From: Parathielavia appendiculata
Lineage: Eukaryota; Ascomycota; Sordariomycetes; Sordariales; Chaetomiaceae
Assembly: GCF_033297405.1 (NCBI RefSeq)
Contig: NW_026944228.1
Span: 425,853-489,852 of the forward strand
Length of the DNA stretch: 64,000 nucleotides
Direction of reading: 5' to 3'
The notes below the pieces were generated by a model, which searched no databases, was not told the DNA's origin, and saw nothing but the letters and a program-made list of their open reading frames with translations. Within the stretch, counting starts at the first letter, position 1. The number at the start of each line of letters is the position of its first letter. A program made the translations under genes and the position numbers. Of the stretch, positions 46,500 through 57,362 are shown one piece after another.

Positions 46500-49168
46500 A
46501 TGGTATCGTCCTCAGAGACGCCGCCTCCGCCCTCGCGGCCGTCGTTGCATGTCCAGATGCCATCGTATTCCGGCCCGAGCAGTGACGAAGCTGACACCAC
46601 CAAGACCCAGGTCGATCCAGACCACCTCACCCCAGGGGCAGCCCTTCGGAGCCCGACCGACTCGAGAGAGGCTGCGAACAGGTTACAAGACGACCTGGAG
46701 GTCCTCCGTGCTGAGCGCGTGGTCTCAAATCAGGAGCGCAACCCAAGCCGGCCCAGGTCCGGAAGGAGAAGCCATGAAGCCCGGGTCGAGGACGCCTTCA
46801 ACTCGAGCAACTCGCCCACCGCCACTACTGCCATCGTCCCCCCGAAGACGACTTGGCTCACCAAACTATGGCTTTCGCTCAAGAGGTTCCCTCGTGTCCT
46901 GCGCTACGTTGTCTACGCCATCCCGCCTGGCATCATCATCCTGATACCCGTCTTCCTTGATCTATTTGCCTACGACCGCAAGGGAGACCCGGTTGGAGGT
47001 CGCGGCGGAGTCCAACTTCTTTGGTTTGGTATCTGGCTTGAGGTCGTTTGGCTCACACTATGGGCTGGTCGAATCGGCACGTCTATCATGCCCGTGCTCG
47101 TGGCCTTTGTTGCCGACACGGTCGGCTCTCCCAACCATAAGAAGTGGAAGGATATTGGGCGGCAACTCGAGTTCCCCACGGCTCTGTTTCTGTGGCTACT
47201 GGCCGTCTTGGTTTCGTACCGGCCCATCTTGGACAACCATCGCGTGCTCAACGAGCCCAAGGAGGACGACAAGATCCCTTACATAGCGTGGATCGACGTT
47301 GTCTACAAGATCGTCATTGCCCTATTCGTCCTTGCGACGCTGAATCTCGTCGAGAAAATCTTGATCAAGTGGATCGCAACATCCTTCCATCTGCGCACCT
47401 ACTCGCACCGCATCCGCGATAACCAAATGCAGATCGAGTTCCTCGTCACCCTGTACTCATACGCCAAGACCCGCCTCGAGGCCCAGGACCCGGTGTGGGA
47501 ATCCCCATCCAGCAGACGAGCTTCTACCGGGAGCCCTTCGCCGCTCAAGAGTCTCCACAACAACGCACGCCATGTTTGGAGCAAGGTCGGGAGCGCCGCT
47601 CACCGCATAGCCGGCGATTTTACCGGACGGAGGAGTCTCAAGGGCAACCATCCCCGCAAGGTCGTGCTGGAACTTCTGCGCAACACTGAGTCTAGCTTCA
47701 CCCTTGCTCGCGTTTTCTACCGCACCTTTATCAAGCCGGACAAGTCGACTATCACGGTTGAAGACCTGTATCCCGCATTTTCGGCCCAGGAGGACGCCGA
47801 GGCGTGCTTCTCGGTTTTCGACAAGGATCTCAACGGCGACATCACGATGGAGGAGCTCGAAATGGTGTGCAACGAGATCCATCTCGAAAAGAAAGCCATA
47901 GCGGCTTCGCTCAAAGACTTGGACTCGGTCATCAAGAAGCTGGACGAAGTCTTCATGTTCATCATTGTTGTTATTGTCATTATCGTCTTTATCAGCATCA
48001 TTTCGAACTCAGCTGCGGCTGCCTTGACTTCGACTGGCACTTTCATCCTCGGGCTGTCGTGGCTGCTACAGGCGACAGCCCAGGAGTTTCTTCAGGTGGG
48101 CTTTTCCTTATTACATGAAAAACTCTGTACTGACAATTTCTAGTCTATCATCTTCGTGTTTGTCAAGCGTACGTCAAATGCGCGCTCTTTTTGCCCCAGT
48201 TCAGATGTGTCGGGAGTTACTGGAGTCGTCTTATCCCCAAAGCGGCGCTATAGCTCCCTAATCACGCTTATTAGGAATAAGAAGCCTGACGTGGTTGGAC
48301 AGACCCCTTTGATGTCGGCGACCGGGTCACCGTCTACGGCAACACCGGCTCTATGATGAAAGGCGACGACTACTACGTCCTTGAAGTCTCACTTCTGTAC
48401 ACCGAGTTCAAGAAGATGGAGGGCCACGTAGTGCAGGCACCCAACTCGGTGCTGAACACGCTTTTCATCCTGAATCAAAGGCGTAGCCAGGGACTAGCCG
48501 ACCCTATCAACCTGAAGCTCCGCTTCGGCACGTCAGAAGCACAAATCGAAGAGCTGAAGGCCCGGATGCTCGAGTTCTGCCTCCAAAATAAGAGAGACTA
48601 CGCACCGCGCATCATCTCTGAGGTGCAGACCATCGACGAGGTTAGCAGCATCACCATGAACATCATCTTCTTTCACAAGAGCAACTATCAGAACGAGCTG
48701 CTCCGCCTCAACAGGCACAACAAGTTTGCCGTTGAGCTCATGCGGCAAATGCACGACATGGGCCTCGAGACACCCCGGCTCGTCCAGCCGGGCGGCATGC
48801 GCGATATGCCGCTGTATTGGACCCAGGTCCAGCCGCCGCCTGTGTACCAGAGCACTGCCCAGGATGCGTATCCGCCAATTTCAGGTTCAGCGGTGCGCAG
48901 GAGAACTACCAGCAGGGCGGCGGCGGTGGAGGCTGGCATGGACTTTCAAGATGTCTATCACAACCGGAGGAGGGATAACAGCATAAGTCAGCTGGGCTCG
49001 ATCAGGCAGTCACCCAGAGAAGAAGAGGAAGGGACTCGTGCCAGCTTGGACGAGCAGATGGGCATGTCAGAGAAGAGACAGAGCCTGGACAGCCCGTCGA
49101 CACCGCGGCAGATGTGGAGGTCGGTGAGTAGGTCGAATAACCGTGGGTCGTTGAGCCAAGCTGTGTGA
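46500..49168 (+). CDS. EF-hand mechanosensitive ion channel, MscS family
   Basis: Three exons, 46500-48095, 48144-48168 and 48303-49168, close to 828 residues. Fungal MscS-like channels (Msy1/Msy2 type in fission yeast) sit in ER or internal membranes and shape calcium responses to hypo-osmotic shock. The N-terminus is disordered. Helices include VLRYVVYAIPPGIIILIPV, LLWFGIWLEVVWLTLWAG and LFLWLLAVLVSY. An EF-hand lies at about residues 435-465 (FDKDLNGDITMEELE), then the pore region with IIVVIVIIVFISII and the MscS signature SIIFVFVKH-PFDVGDRV spanning the two introns. The cytosolic beta domain follows, then a Ser/Arg-rich tail. The 25 nt middle exon carries SIIFVFVK. The ATG at 46500 follows a CAACA context and is preferred over an upstream TTG frame. 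Confidence 0.92.
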
Positions 49169-49273
49169 GCAACGGATTGGCGCAAGCTGTATTATTGAAA
49201 TGATTGGAAAATTGCTCTACATCCTCCCGGCTTCGACTCCAGCTATACTCATGGCTGGTTACTTGTATACCTC

Positions 49274-50302
49274 CTAGTTGTCGTCCAAGACCCTCGTACA
49301 CTTGACCTTCTTGCCGTCCAAGACTTCACAGCTAGTCAACCTGCCACCCTGGGCCTCAAGCCGGACATCCATCACCTCGGCCCCCGTCACATCCCTCTTG
49401 CTTCCATCCTCGAGCGTGACACCCGCCGAGCCAAAGGTGACGCTCGTAAAGTTAGCCAACGCAATCGGGAAGTCGGGCAATCCAGCCAGTGGAAAATCCT
49501 CCACCATCCACGCCGCCTCCCTCCCACACAACGCCGGTCCCCCTTCCCCAACCGGCAAGACCTGTCTCACACTCGTCACGGGCGTCGCTCCCTCCGCACA
49601 GCTGACATTGGCCCCAAAGTTCTCCGCCAGCACCACCACCACCGACTCCCCAGCAGCATCACCAGAACCAGCACTGAGTGTAAACCGAACCAAATCCCCC
49701 GGAATGATCCCAAACCCTTCCAACCCCGTCGTAGTACCCCCCTGCCCGGATCCGGGATCCGAGCCCGAGGAACCGGAAGCAGCAGCAAATTGGTACCACG
49801 CAAAAGGACTCTGCTCGCCGCCCAGCGTGCCGTCGTAGAAGATATCCACCCCCGCGCGCAGGGCCCGGCGGGATGCACCACCACCGCCACTGCCACCGCC
49901 ACTGCCAGGGCAGGAAAAAGAGAAAGGCCCGACGCTGTCGATGCCCACCCAGAAGGACGCCGCGTACAGCCCGACGGGGTTGCCTGCCGTTGGGCCGGTG
50001 GCGGGCGGGACCGCGCTGGGCACGCGGAAGGTTGCTTGTACCGAGGATATAGCGGAGGTGTCGGAGGCCGGGAGGGTGAGGACGGCGCCACCTTTGGTGG
50101 TTTCTGTTGTTGAGTCGTCGGCTGCCGCGGGGGCGGCGGCGGTGAGGAAGCGGGAGTGGGACGGGGGTGAGGGGGTTAGGGTGTGTAGGAGGCGGAATTG
50201 GGAGGCGTCGCGGGGGCGGGTTGGTGCCAGGGGGACGGTGGCGGAGGTGGCTCCCGTGATGGTGGTGACCAGGAGGATGAAAAGGGTTGTTGATAACTTC
50301 AT
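49274..50302 (-). CDS. Secreted G1-peptidase (eqolisin)-like protein, catalytic Gln replaced
   Basis: This single exon encodes 342 residues with a signal peptide (MKLSTTLFILLVTTITGATS). It then follows the glutamic peptidase G1 fold, a concanavalin-A-like beta sandwich: QATFRVPSA, ASFWVGIDSVG, AGVDIFYDG, AWYQF and AAWMVEDFPL, then FTSVTFGSA and a Cys-containing C-terminus. In characterised eqolisins the catalytic pair is a Gln in an LQ(T/A)G motif and a Glu in the (I/V)ED motif. Here the first position is Arg149 (ALRAGVD) while Glu268 (MVEDF) is retained. The usual AWYEW acidic residue is Gln171, and a Gly-rich insert replaces the loop before Arg149. It is therefore probably not a standard peptidase. 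It is tail-to-tail with the MscS gene. Confidence 0.8.
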   Translation of the reverse strand: MKLSTTLFILLVTTITGATSATVPLAPTRPRDASQFRLLHTLTPSPPSHSRFLTAAAPAAADDSTTETTKGGAVLTLPASDTSAISSVQATFRVPSAVPPATGPTAGNPVGLYAASFWVGIDSVGPFSFSCPGSGGGSGGGGASRRALRAGVDIFYDGTLGGEQSPFAWYQFAAASGSSGSDPGSGQGGTTTGLEGFGIIPGDLVRFTLSAGSGDAAGESVVVVLAENFGANVSCAEGATPVTSVRQVLPVGEGGPALCGREAAWMVEDFPLAGLPDFPIALANFTSVTFGSAGVTLEDGSKRDVTGAEVMDVRLEAQGGRLTSCEVLDGKKVKCTRVLDDN

Positions 50303-51573
50303 AATGATGGGTGTTTCGTGGTTGGGATGCAGTGAGTGACTGGTTAAAGAATGAAAATGAAAGAGGGAGATTGATGAAACGAGGAGCAGCATTTCTCCTG
50401 AAAAGTAAAAAGGAAGCCGAGAGCACCTGGAAGAAAAGACGGCAAAACAGACAGAGATCCCCGCCGTGCAGATCCCTGGGCCAAGAGAAAACAAACGGAA
50501 AATAACCATAGACAGTCGATCACCCCTTATAAGTCCCCGCTTAAGACGGTAACACAACCTGATCCAGTTAACCCCCAACTTCCAGCACAGTCAGCATTGG
50601 GAACCAATAGTCCACTGCATCCAATCCAGCTCGAGCAAGACATGTTCATCCACGGCCCGCAAAGAGAGACCGAGCATGCCAATGCCACGCAAGGAGGTAA
50701 GTGTAACACTGCCTGGTCGCACTGCATCGTCTTTGGAACACCCATAACTGCAACCAGGGGATGTCGCCACCTAAAACCATCAAGCAGTCTCACATCCCTT
50801 TCCATGCGTTGGGAAGATATATCCCGACTAGAACGCTCAGCAATGTCGCACTTCAAGCACCAGTCCTCAAATAGCTACAGTTTAAGCCAAATATCCATGT
50901 CCCATTGTCGCCCATTTCAGACATAGAACACAAAGCATTAAGCCCTGTGACACCACTCTCCTGCAGGTACGCGGCAGAAATCTGTCAGGTACGAGGATTC
51001 AGCCGAGGTGCTCAATATCAGTCGAGCCTGTCCATTGGCCGACCGTTTCCAACCAATGCATACGGAGGAGTATGGTCTGCAATTTCGGCGGTGCACGAAA
51101 GACAACCCACAACCAGTACGTGGATACACAACCGGAAACCACCGTATAATCCAACCCTGGCTTGTGTTTCTGTCGCGGCAGACGGCAAGATCTGACCACG
51201 AGAGGCAGACATAATGAAGTCTGACAGAAGAGTAAGAAACGAAGAGAGAAAATAGAGAGAGAGAAGAAGGGGGCAAAGAAGAATAGGAGAAGAGGAATAG
51301 AATAAGAGGAAGGTAAGAGAAACAGGAGGTGGAATGAGAGGAAATAAAAATACTTTCCCTAGTCCTAAGCAAGCAAACCAGGGTTGCAGGGAAAAGCGCA
51401 ACTTGAAGACCAACTTCTCAAAACCACAGAGAGCCAGCACCGGCACTCCTACACTCAAGTCTATACACCGCCTGAGTTTACACACTCCCTCACACAGACT
51501 GACAGACGCATGCTCCGCTCATACCTTAATAACACAAACACATCAATACCTAACCATCTACTTGCTCCCACGC
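50303..51573. promoter_or_regulatory. Upstream region of the G1-like gene / 3' flank of glucosidase II
   Basis: No gene is recognised in this 1.3 kb. It holds a conspicuous purine-rich tract (listed separately) and a TACCTTA word near 51,525. Confidence 0.45.
51224..51350 (+). repeat. 127-nt purine-rich tract
   Basis: By eye about 90 percent of the bases are A or G, with GAGAGA, AAGAAG and AGGAAG words. On the minus strand it is a polypyrimidine stretch about 0.9 kb upstream of the G1-like gene start and just beyond the glucosidase II stop. Confidence 0.75.
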
Positions 51574-54500
51574 TCAAAACACAACTCTCCAATCCGCCCC
51601 GATCCTCACGCCCACCTTCCTAACCACCGCAAACGCCGCCCTCCCCTCAGCAGCCGGCGTAACCTCCATCTTCGCCTCCCAAACATTCCCTTCGCTCTCC
51701 ACCTTGACACTCTTCTTCCCCACCCAACTCTCCGGCACGCCCACCAGCACAATCCTATCCACCCCAACTCCACGCATCCTTTTCAGCCACTCGCCCTCCG
51801 CCACACTTCCGGGCTCGCGGCCCTCGGCGTCGACCGAACTCAGACTCTTGGCCGCCCCGTCGAAGATAAACCGCCGGTGGATATACTGCCCGCTTTGATA
51901 CTGATATGAATCGCCGTCGTCGACGTACAGGTCACCCTCAGCTTTCCTGCCGTCCCTGCCAACGGCGACGACAAGCGTGTAATCATCCCACTTCATGAGC
52001 GCGCTCGACCGGCGCGGGACGTCCCTGCGCGCAAAGACGTGGCCGCCGCGCATGAGCAGGGGCACCTTCTCCATCGGCGCATCCAGCGTGACATTCTTGC
52101 CCTTGGCGGTCGGGATGATGTAGTAGGTAAAATAGTCGTAGTAGACCTCGGCATCCGGGATCCAGACATCCACCGTGGTCTTGTCCTTCTCCGTGACCGG
52201 CTTGGCCAGCAGGCCCGTGTTGCCGACAAAGAACTGGTCGTCGACGGCAAATCCGGCCTCTTCCGATGGGTGCGTGTAGAACATGGGCTTGACGATGGGC
52301 GTGCCGTCGATGTGGGCGTGCCGGAAGGCCGTGTACCACGAGGGCAGCAGGCTGTAGCGGAGGCGGAGGGCCGCGGCGATGATGGTCGTGTACGGCTCGC
52401 CGACGAGGTAGGGCTCGCGGCGCCGGGCGTCGATGTGCGCGTGTCCGCGGAAGAAGGGGTAGAAGGCACCGGCTTGGTACCACCGCGTCAGCAGTTCCTT
52501 CTCAGGGTTGCCGAAGAAGCCGCCGACGTCGGCGCCCGCAAACGGGAAACCGGCGATGCCCTGGCTTAGGACCATGGGAATCGACGCGGCGAGGTGGTCC
52601 CACGCAGCTTGGTTATCACCCGTCCACATGGCCCCGACGCGCTGAGAGCCCGCAAAGAAAGCGCGCGTCAGGACGAACGGACGGCGGAGCTCGCCCGGCT
52701 TGCGGCTAGTGAGGGCGTGGTAGGTGGCATTTTGGAACGTCATGCCGTTCAGGTTGTGCACGTCGCGATGCTCCCAGTTCCCCGCGTGGAGGTTGTCCTT
52801 GGGCATAGTCGTTTCGGGTCCGTTGAAGACGGACGGCTCGTTCATGTCGTTCCAGATCCACGTATTTTCCATGGTGCCCTTGAACGCATCGTACTTGAAA
52901 AGAGATGCCCACCATTCACGCGCAGCCGGGCTGAAGGCGTCAATCCAGTGCGATGAGCCTGGCCAACACCAACCCTCAAAAATGTTTCCATCCTTGTTCT
53001 TGACGGCCAGATCCTTGGACTTGAGCTCCGCGACGACGGGATAGTTGTCAACGTTCTTGATGTGAGGGTCGATGATGGTGACTAGCTTCCGGCCGTGGCT
53101 GTCCAGCTGCTTGCCCATGCCGATGGGATCGGTAAAGGAGTGCTTGTCCCAGGTGAAGTACTTCTTCTCGTCAGTGTACTCGATGTCGAGCCAAATGACG
53201 TCGTAGGGCATCTTGAACTTGTCCATCTTACGGTCTACATCCTTGACGTCGTCGTCGGAAACGTAGTTCCAGCGGCACTGGTGGTAGCCGAGAGAGAACT
53301 CCTGCGGCATTGCGGTGGTGCCAGTCAGCTCGCCATATTTGGCGGTCAGGTCCTTGGGTGTGGGGCCCAAAAAGACAAACACATCCAGCAGACCGCTCTC
53401 GGAAATCCAGTGGGTGTGAGTGCTCGTCTTTGACTTGGTCCCGAGAGAAAGAGGGTTCTTGTAGTCTTTGCCCTTGGTGATGTCAACCCACGTCTCTGCG
53501 GCGTTCAACCAGAAAACGCCAACAGCGGAATCCTTGCGGTGGGCCTGCATGAAAGGGATGGAGCCGTAGAGGGTCATGGGGCTGTCGAGGATGTACTCAA
53601 AGACATCAGCGTTGTACAACCTGTAAGGTTCCTGGTAGTTGCCGTCCCCACCGCGAGTCTGCTTGAGCGAGAGCGGGCTGGCGTGGGACGGAATGCCGTA
53701 AACGTGCTCATAGCCGACAAATGAGATGTCCAAAGCGACACTTTCCGGGCCGCGAGGCTTGGTATCCGTATTGCCGCCGAAGGTCTCATCCCACCAAGTG
53801 CTTTCGTTCTCTGCTTTGGGCTCTTCCTTCGTTTCCTCCGTCTTGTTCTCCTCGTCTGATTCACCCTCCTTCTTCTCCGGCGCGGGCTTCTCAACCTTTG
53901 GCCTCCAATGTTCAATGTTTAGCAGCCCTTGATCGTTCAATTTGATCTGGCTGCTGCCGTCGCGCTTGAAGTCGATGCTGAAGGGAAAGAACTTGATGGT
54001 GGCCTCGAACTTGGCGGACGGGCCGTACTTGACGGTGAGCTGGGACTTGTCTTCGTAGTCGACCTTGGCCGCCTTGTCGAGTGTCGTCCCCCCAACAATG
54101 ACCCACCGTTCAGCCTCATTGTAACGCTCTTTCCTAGCCTTGCTTCCATGCCGCAACTCGATTTCGCCCTTTTGCCGCTTCTCCTCATCGACCGTGACTC
54201 GTGCTGTGCCGGACTCGAGGAAGGAAATGGTGATGGGTAGCCGGACAGTCTCGCCGTTGTCGTTGATGGTCTTCAAAATGACGCCTTTATACTGGCCGTC
54301 TCTAAATGAGCCAGATTCGGGCGCAATGTTGTAGGGCGACTGCCATGAGCTCGATGCAAGGGCGTGGTCCGCGAATGCGCGGTTGCGGGAGCAGAAACCG
54401 GACTGATGGCACTTCTTGAAGTCATGCTCCTTAACGGCGACTAGGAATGTCAATCATACGATCCAACGTCACTTCAAGCTTGCAGACCGTACCTGCAGGT

Positions 54501-54577
54501 GCAAATGCCGCAGAGAGTGCAGACAGCAGTCCGAGGTAAGCTGTCCATTTCGAGGACAACGGCCCTGGAACGTGCAT
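51574..54577 (-). CDS. ROT2: Glucosidase II alpha subunit (GH31)
   Basis: Two exons, 54493-54577 and 51574-54440, close to 983 residues. Glucosidase II trims the inner alpha-1,3-glucoses from N-glycans in the ER during calnexin-cycle quality control; the beta subunit supplies ER retention, consistent with no HDEL here. Exon 1 encodes a signal peptide. The mature N-terminus, VKEHDFKKCHQSGFCSRNR, is typical. GH31 blocks include VIWLDIEYTDEKKYFTWD, the catalytic nucleophile region WNDMNEPSVF (Asp about residue 560), WTGDNQAAWDHLAASIPM with the acid/base Asp, GADVGGFFGNP and FFRGHAHIDARRREPYL. An acidic Glu/Lys insert lies at about residues 190-215. The length matches the family. Confidence 0.95.
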
Positions 54578-55915
54578 CTCGACTCTCGCACCCTCCTAAA
54601 AGTCGGCTACAGGAGACTGCCAATTGAAAGGGCGTCGAGGTCAAAAGCGAGGAAATGCAAGAAAGAAAAAAGGACAAGGAATGGAAATCGCGACTATGCC
54701 ACCCGCGTAATCATTGAGGAACCGCCAGGGCTGCTGATATGTTCAATGGCTCTTACAACCCGAATCATCGGTCAATAACAGAAACATGGAAGACGATGTC
54801 CCAGCTTCGCAGGGACTTGCAAGCAAGCTGTCAGACTGGATTGGCCACCTTGCATGGCCCAGCAGACCCTGCCAGCACAGCGGGGCATTCAAGTGACTAC
54901 AGGACTGTGTAGTTACCCAGTATCCGCACTCGCGGTTATTGCATATATCATTATCCATGCTACTCTAACTACTGAAAGTGAGAAATTACATGTGCAACAC
55001 CTGCAGTGATGGAGAGTCGTCACTTCCGTCCTTGAAACTTCAGCGCCCGATTAGCAGTTCCTTTGCAGTCCGAGAAGTCAATGAGAAGAGCAATGGGTCT
55101 GCGGACTCGTAGCTCTGAGTTGGAAGACAGAATGCGAGAACCAGCAATTTGCAATCCCGGAACTGACAGCTGGAACTGCGGTGTGATAATCTGTAACCAG
55201 TATCACTCTAGCCGATGGTGATGCAGCAGAAGCAATGAACCTTACCATGTCCAGGTTACCGTAGTTGACTCGCCTACATCAATCACCGGGCGTGCCGTCT
55301 GCTACCGTACATGAGCACAATACCCAACACTGGGGCAGGTCCCTATCAGCCACTAGTTGAGAAAGGAACTGCCTTCCAGGTTACCTGCCTAACTACTTTC
55401 CCTTTTAACTCACTTCATCGCTAGAGTGACACGTAGAGCCTTGCATTGTCCGTTAGCTCAAATGCTGCCTTCTCACTTACAATTTGCATGAAATCGGACA
55501 TCAGAATAACACCGCAACCTGGTCCCGACCTGATCCAACCTGAATTGATATCGGATACCAAAGCGGCAGTGGCTCGTGTCTGGGTGCTCAGCTGGGCATC
55601 AACGGACGCATGGACGAGGATGAACGAAGCGAAGCCGCTGGAGCAGCGGTGAGGCAGAGACATGGCCAACAAGGGAGACCTCGGGTTCCAGCCGCGATGC
55701 TCCTACCATACAGCGGCGAGATATACCTAACGTTGATCCTGGGCCTTTGCCTGTTGGCGTATTTTTTCGTCGGCCCCACTTCCAAGCTTCCCCCCTCAGG
55801 CCAGACTTCTTCGACCACAGTTCCACTCCGAATTCCTCAACTTCCTCTCTCTCCGCAACTCCTCCAAGATCAACCCATCCTCGAGTCATTTGCCAAAGCT
55901 CAAACACCCGTCGCC
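54578..55915. promoter_or_regulatory. Shared upstream region of glucosidase II and NDP kinase
   Basis: This is a 1.3 kb divergent intergenic region. An open frame runs through the last 300 bases in phase with the NDP kinase start and may encode an N-terminal extension (see findings). Nothing else is seen. Confidence 0.45.
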
Positions 55916-56737
55916 ATGTCTACCACCGAGCGGACGTAAGTTGCCCTCTATTTTCTTCCCGCATATACCCTTTTCCGAGCTTTGCTCAGCTCGATGCCCC
56001 TTGATTACCCCGCCATCGACTCCTTCAGGTCTACCCCGCCATTTGGGCTAGATTTGCACTGACACGGCGATAGTTTCATTGCTATCAAGCCCGATGGCGT
56101 CCAACGCGGCCTCGTTGGCGCTATCATTTCTCGCTTTGAGACACGCGGGTAAGAAGTAGAAGATCCCCTGATTCCGCGTCCCCCAAGCTCACACCGCAGC
56201 GCAGCTTCAAGCTCGTCGCCCTGAAGCTCGTCACCCCTGGCAAGGAGCACCTCGAGAAGCACTGTATGTCTTGCCATGTTCCGCTTCCGGATTGACCGAA
56301 GCACGCTGACCAGCCTCCAGACTCCGACCTCTCCTCCAAGCCTTTCTTCAAGGACCTGGTCAACTGTGCGTCGCCCGGGCCGTTTATCCTTCTTTTCTGT
56401 GACTGACCTTTTCAACAGACATGAACAGCGGCCCGATTGTTGCCATGGTCTGGGAGGGTCTTGATGCCGTCAAGACTGGCCGCGGTAAGAACCCGCTTTT
56501 CGCATTTTTTCACCCCTCACATCATAGCTAATATCACCGTCAGCCATGCTCGGTGCCACCAACCCCCTTTCCTCGGCCCCCGGCACGATCCGTGGCGACT
56601 ACTGCCTCCAGATGGGCCGCAACGTCTGCCACGGCTCCGATAGCGTCGAGAGCGCCAACAAGGAGATTGCTTTGTGGTTCAAGGATGAGGATCTCATCAG
56701 CTGGGAGTCTGCCCAGAAGTCTTGGATCTACGAGTAA
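55916..56737 (+). CDS. NDK1: Nucleoside diphosphate kinase
   Basis: Six short exons, 55916-55935, 56074-56148, 56205-56263, 56321-56365, 56419-56484 and 56544-56737, close to exactly 152 residues, the canonical length. NDK transfers the gamma-phosphate between nucleoside triphosphates and diphosphates via a phospho-histidine. Motifs are FIAIKPDGVQRGLVG, FKLVALKLVTP, GPIVAMVWEG, and the active site NVCHGSDSVESA with the catalytic His118. The ending is KDEDLISWESAQKSWIYE. In fungi it also takes part in light and stress signalling (known for Neurospora). The frame remains open upstream of the chosen ATG, including an ATG at 55697 that would add 73 residues with one hydrophobic helix. The short start is preferred because it gives the canonical protein. 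Confidence 0.95.
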
Positions 56738-57362
56738 TTGTTGTCCATATGATGGAAGACTGTTATAGGGACCGTAACGGGGTCCCAAGTCTCACTGAGA
56801 CCAGGTATCCCCGTTTTCTCCTCTCGATCGCTGTTTTGGACGAAGAGCTCATGAAGATAGAGAAAAAAAAGCATTCAGACTCACGATGTTTAATTGCCGT
56901 GTGACTCACTTTGAAACCTCAAAATTCCTTGATCCCTTTTCCTCTGTTGCTGTTTCCGCCGTTGACCTCCAAACAGAGCCCCATCTCAGGGTTAAGCAAA
57001 GTGTTGATCTCACACTCAGAAGTGTTAGCCTGAAGTTGCCGTCCCTGGAAGACTTATGGGCAAATTTCAGAATTGGCGTCAAGGGGAAGCTTCGGTGATA
57101 TCCAGAGCCCGAGGCTCCTTCCTCACTGGCAAGTCGATTAGCTCGTGGAAGTTCCCATCCTCTTACATCTCTGTCTTGTGTTGCTTTTGAGACTTCCCCG
57201 TCTCTCCATCCAGGATACTAAGATATCTTTTCCAGTCATTTCCTTCCGGCGGTCTCGTTCTTCTATTATCGGCCTCCAGATCCTGCGCATTTCTTATCTT
57301 TTGGCGGCGAGCAAGACGGAACCCAGCAGCAACGCCCTATTCGACCAGTATTAGTGTGCACA
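56738..57362. other. Intergenic, no gene seen
   Basis: This stretch contains the NDP kinase 3' flank and the upstream region of the next gene. Short open frames are not conserved-looking. Confidence 0.45.
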
